From JTS-RE37 sp963756115 (GTDB lineage: Bacteria > Bacteroidota > Bacteroidia > Flavobacteriales > Flavobacteriaceae): a stretch of DNA of 64,000 bases. A program made the position numbers and the translations under genes. The notes under the pieces are model-generated. The model was not told the origin of the DNA and made no database searches. It worked only from the letters and a program-made list of their open reading frames with translations. The DNA lies in the NCBI GenBank assembly GCA_963756115.1, contig CAVWMN010000010.1, forward strand, positions 248,001-312,000, read 5' to 3'. Of the stretch, positions 61,260 through 64,000 are shown piece after piece. Every line of letters begins with the position of its first letter. Position 1 is the first letter of the stretch.

Positions 61260-63482
61260 ACCGAGGCTTATGTTCCTTCCCATATTTGGGATGCCATCTG
61301 CTTTCAACCGGGAGAGATGCGAAATATACGTTTTGTCCAGGATGTTGTTAGCTGTTATCCTGAAATCACACGCTTTTTTGAAGAGGAGTATCGTACTGCC
61401 GTATCCCAGGTCTAACAGGCTATAGCCCCCATTTGGGGTTTCAAAATCACTCACCCTATCCTGCCGGAAGTACGATTTGAGGGTTGCAAAGGCATAACCT
61501 TTGCCTGCTCCTTCCCTTGAATTCTTAAATTCTATCCTTAAACTGTTTCGCAAGCTGTTGGCCGGGATGAGCGGTAGCGGCGACCTGTTGTCTAGCTGCC
61601 CCCTTACCGTTTCAAAACTGCTTTCAAGGTGGAGCCAGTCGAGCGGGTGGGGGTGGAGGTGCAGGCCGATTTCCCCGCCATACAGCTTCGCATCCTGCTG
61701 ACTGTACCTGAAAACCGGGTCATTGGCCACGAACTCACCGCTCGGTTGCAAAAATATATAGTCCTTGATCGGGTTATAAAACCCATTGATATACAATTCG
61801 ATATGTTCATTATTGTATTCCATGGCAATATCGGTTTGCAGGTTTTTTTCATTCCGTAAGTCCCCATTGCCTATTTCGTACCGATTGGTCCCTTCATGCA
61901 CCCCGTTGGAAGTGAGCTCCGCAAGGTTGGGTGCCCGGAAGCCCGATGCCAGGTTTACCCGCCCGATAAGCGTTTTAAAAATATCCACCCGGTAGCCGGC
62001 CGCTGCATTCACACTATTGAATGCCCTGTCTAAAGATGCGATGTAGCCAATATCCCCAAAAGTACCATACGAGTCTCCTGTTATTTTCCGGTGGTCAAAT
62101 CGCAATCCGAATTGCACGTCGCTCGTATCAAAGTGCAGATGGGAAGTGGCCAGTATTCCGGCATCCCCTGTGACCGCATCCGGGATCAGCACTTCCTCGC
62201 CAAAATTCTTATTGGTCTGCCGCATGCCCTGTATACCTACGATCGTCTCCAGCAATTTCCCTTTTGGCAGGTGGTATTGTACATTATAGCTCAGCGTGGA
62301 AAGGTTCATATCCAGCAGCGCGACAGGAACATCGGGCTGCCCTCCTTCTTCGGAGATCCCAAATTCCTGCCGGTCATTGAAAATATACCCCAGCGTAACT
62401 TTGAGGCTCGAATTTTCAAGGAACAGGTCCGTACTGGAACTCAGTATATGGTTATTGAGTTTCTGATAGGGGATTTCAGGAGACCGATTGGTGTTCTGCT
62501 CTCCTATGGCTTCCGGGATCCCGAGCAGCGAATTAGAGAAGTTATACCGGAGTTCTGTTTTGAAGATGGTGTTTTGATATGCCAGCCCGGTTTTGAGGTC
62601 AAACTCCTTAAAGCGCGAATTGATAACCCTTTGATCCATCCCGGTCTCATAGTCGGCATGGGATGCCCAGGCACTCCTGACAAGGAACCTGAGGTGTTCC
62701 CCGGAGGTCTTTACTCCGGCATCTCCGCCAAAACCGCGTGTATTCGAGAAATAATCCAGGTTTACATCCCCGGCGACCGTTTTGTTGGGCGCAAACTTTT
62801 CCGGATTCAGGTACAGCACACCTCCCATGGCATCGGAACCATAGAGGAGGGAGGCAGGGCCCTTGATCACTTCCACGCTTTCAATGCCGGCATCATTTAC
62901 ACCGAGACCGTGTTCATCACCAAATTGCTGGTTTTCCAGGCGGATGCCCTGGGCATAGACCAGGACCCTGTTGCTGCTGAGCCCCCTGATCACTGGTTTC
63001 CCTATTCCCATCCCGGTTGAAACGCTGGCCACCCCGGGGATGTTGGTGATGCCTTCAGCAAGGGTTAGTGACCCCTTCGCTTTGAGGTCAGTGATTTTTG
63101 CCTGTTCTACCTTCATTACATTTTCCCGCTGCAATTTATGGAAGGGGGTTGAAACAATTACCTCCTGCATTTCAATAGCACTCGGGGCCAGTATAATATC
63201 GAGATTGTTAGCCCCGGGCTTGATAATGATTGTCCTGGAGTAGGTCTGGAAACCGATGTAGGAAGCCAGGATCTTATACGATCCCAGCGGCAGGTTACCT
63301 AGTGTATAATGCCCGGTGCTATCCGAAACGGTACCTTTTTCCAGTTGGGGAATGTAGATGGAAACATCCGGTAAAGGCTGGATACCATCCGCCTCCTTAA
63401 TGGACCCGGAAACTGAATTTTGGGCAGTCCCGTAAAAGACAGAAAGGGCAATGAAAAATATAATCAGGGGTTTCAGTCGCAT
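61242..63482 (-). CDS. TonB-dependent receptor with CarboxypepD regulatory-like domain
   Basis: 746 residues. Signal peptide ending at YGTAQ. A carboxypeptidase regulatory-like domain (about 25-105, DVSIYIPQLEKGTVSDSTGHY) precedes the plug (IRGLSSNRVLVYAQGIRLENQ, IESVEVIKGPASLLYGSDAMGG). The beta-barrel follows with strands such as GRVNLASGFRAPNLAEL and ends in GRNISLGLSVGL, the expected aromatic/leucine terminus. A His-rich segment GLHLHPHPLDWLHLE in the barrel would fit a metal-uptake (ZnuD-like) receptor, which is only a hint. TonB box not obvious at the N-terminus. Confidence 0.88.
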   Translation of the reverse strand: MRLKPLIIFFIALSVFYGTAQNSVSGSIKEADGIQPLPDVSIYIPQLEKGTVSDSTGHYTLGNLPLGSYKILASYIGFQTYSRTIIIKPGANNLDIILAPSAIEMQEVIVSTPFHKLQRENVMKVEQAKITDLKAKGSLTLAEGITNIPGVASVSTGMGIGKPVIRGLSSNRVLVYAQGIRLENQQFGDEHGLGVNDAGIESVEVIKGPASLLYGSDAMGGVLYLNPEKFAPNKTVAGDVNLDYFSNTRGFGGDAGVKTSGEHLRFLVRSAWASHADYETGMDQRVINSRFKEFDLKTGLAYQNTIFKTELRYNFSNSLLGIPEAIGEQNTNRSPEIPYQKLNNHILSSSTDLFLENSSLKVTLGYIFNDRQEFGISEEGGQPDVPVALLDMNLSTLSYNVQYHLPKGKLLETIVGIQGMRQTNKNFGEEVLIPDAVTGDAGILATSHLHFDTSDVQFGLRFDHRKITGDSYGTFGDIGYIASLDRAFNSVNAAAGYRVDIFKTLIGRVNLASGFRAPNLAELTSNGVHEGTNRYEIGNGDLRNEKNLQTDIAMEYNNEHIELYINGFYNPIKDYIFLQPSGEFVANDPVFRYSQQDAKLYGGEIGLHLHPHPLDWLHLESSFETVRGQLDNRSPLPLIPANSLRNSLRIEFKNSREGAGKGYAFATLKSYFRQDRVSDFETPNGGYSLLDLGYGSTILLFKKACDFRITANNILDKTYISHLSRLKADGIPNMGRNISLGLSVGL

Positions 63483-63621
63483 AATATTATCGGGTATTGC
63501 GGAAGGTATTGGCAGCGACCAGGTGCTGTAATCTCAGGACAATCCCGGTAATATGGGTAGTGGATTTCACATCACAAATTAATTCATTATGTGGCAGGAA
63601 ACCTGTTAAAGAAAATACAAT

Positions 63622-63939
63622 TTATTTTAGTAGAAAGCCCATACCCATCCTGGAAAGCATTTTTTTTTCAAAATTCCAGAAAAATTTGAATTGTCCGAAT
63701 ATATATCCAAAAAACACGAGTAGTACCTGATAGATAGGGAAGATTAGCAGGATGCGCAATGTCCAGTAAAGCGCACCGCTCCACCAGGCATCCGGCAAGT
63801 TGCCGCGCTCCAGGCCGAGGAATTCCAAAAATGGTTTTGCCACATATACGGATGCGGAGCCTGTAAGGGCGAATACTATTAAAATCAGGAGCAGCTGGAA
63901 GCCGGAATGGATCCCCCAACGTTTTTTCAATGCATTCAT
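63622..63939 (-). CDS. DUF6787 family small membrane protein
   Basis: 105 residues. Three hydrophobic segments (LLLILIVFALTGSASVYV, WTLRILLIFPIYQVLLVFF) and a conserved ending FGQFKFFWNFEKKMLSRMG that is diagnostic of this flavobacterial family. It is sometimes mis-annotated as prolipoprotein diacylglyceryl transferase, which it is not. Function unknown. It lies 139 bp upstream of the TonB receptor on the same strand. Confidence 0.85.
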   Translation of the reverse strand: MNALKKRWGIHSGFQLLLILIVFALTGSASVYVAKPFLEFLGLERGNLPDAWWSGALYWTLRILLIFPIYQVLLVFFGYIFGQFKFFWNFEKKMLSRMGMGFLLK

Positions 63940-64000
63940 ATGAGATAGTTATCGAATGCGAAGATATTCAATTAAATCCTCGGGACAAAAGGCCCCAGCT

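Noticed and set aside
62091..63020. Long plus-strand open frame of about 309 residues antisense to the TonB receptor
   Set aside because: The minus-strand frame is a convincing TonB receptor over its full length; the antisense frame has no family motifs and arises from codon bias.
1..64000. Mobile elements, prophage genes, CRISPR arrays, toxin-antitoxin or restriction systems
   Set aside because: No transposase, integrase, phage structural protein, regular direct repeats, Cas protein or restriction enzyme was recognised on either strand.

Overview
The window is a gene-dense chromosomal segment of a Bacteroidota bacterium, most likely a marine-type member of the Flavobacteriaceae. Several things point there. 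Promoter -7 boxes read TAnnTTTG, and one has a TTTTG box exactly 19 nt upstream. Typical family genes are present: DUF4834, DUF6787, a BatA-type protein beside a dihydroorotase-like protein, TonB/CarboxypepD receptors, YfhO, and a CBS-like enzyme beside an alpha-oxoamine synthase. prfB carries the RF2 frameshift in its usual place. G+C looks to be in the mid to high 40s percent by eye. No tRNA, rRNA, insertion sequence, prophage, CRISPR array or origin was seen; this is ordinary chromosome with small lineage-specific patches.

Layout: 1-6.6 kb holds the end of ettA, an MBL-fold lipoprotein, a coiled-coil membrane protein, fumC, a tiny membrane protein, a secreted Arg-rich protein and prfB. 6.6-10 kb is a minus-strand operon of a circularly permuted ATP-grasp enzyme, an alpha-E protein and a transglutaminase-like protein, a conserved trio of unknown product. 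10-16.7 kb has a zinc metalloprotease, threonine aldolase, a YegP-like protein, a YbaB protein and oligopeptidase B. 16.7-20.4 kb is a probable sulfonolipid (capnine) locus: a cysteate synthase-like enzyme, a frameshifted acyltransferase, and a convergent GNAT-type N-acyltransferase candidate. 20.4-28.5 kb has an outer-membrane protein, DUF4834, a frameshifted YfhO, a GT4 glycosyltransferase and a flippase (an envelope glycan set), then a low-complexity secreted protein. 28.9-35 kb has an NlpE-like duplicated-domain protein, a DUF1080 lipoprotein, a phosphoesterase, a Gfo/Idh/MocA oxidoreductase and a frameshifted gamma-glutamyltransferase.

35-41.4 kb is a DNA-maintenance and stress region: uvrA, then two tandem copies of an ECF sigma factor each followed by a small protein of 47-48 residues, then a cysteine-free endonuclease III and Bcp peroxiredoxin. 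The small proteins are the most interesting item here, because they are easily missed and clearly paralogous. 41.5-48.7 kb holds an unknown 486-residue protein, an MBL hydrolase, a coiled-coil protein, an alpha/beta hydrolase, a Tic20-like membrane protein, a dihydroorotase-like protein that has lost its HxH metal ligands, and a BatA protein. 48.9-55.1 kb has GT2, GH20-like, SGNH and S10 hydrolases, a second Gfo/Idh/MocA protein and a small STAS-like protein. 55.2-57.2 kb is an overlapping TIGR02757, CPBP protease and LolD operon. 57.4-64 kb has folE, a small membrane protein, two Tat-exported ferritin-like proteins, a sterol desaturase-family enzyme, a TonB receptor and DUF6787.

Three genes (capnine acyltransferase, yfhO, ggt) are each broken by one missing base, and each returns to a normal family length when one base is added. 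Two of the three lesions lie in A runs. This looks more like sequencing or assembly error than three independent pseudogenes, but it cannot be settled from the sequence.
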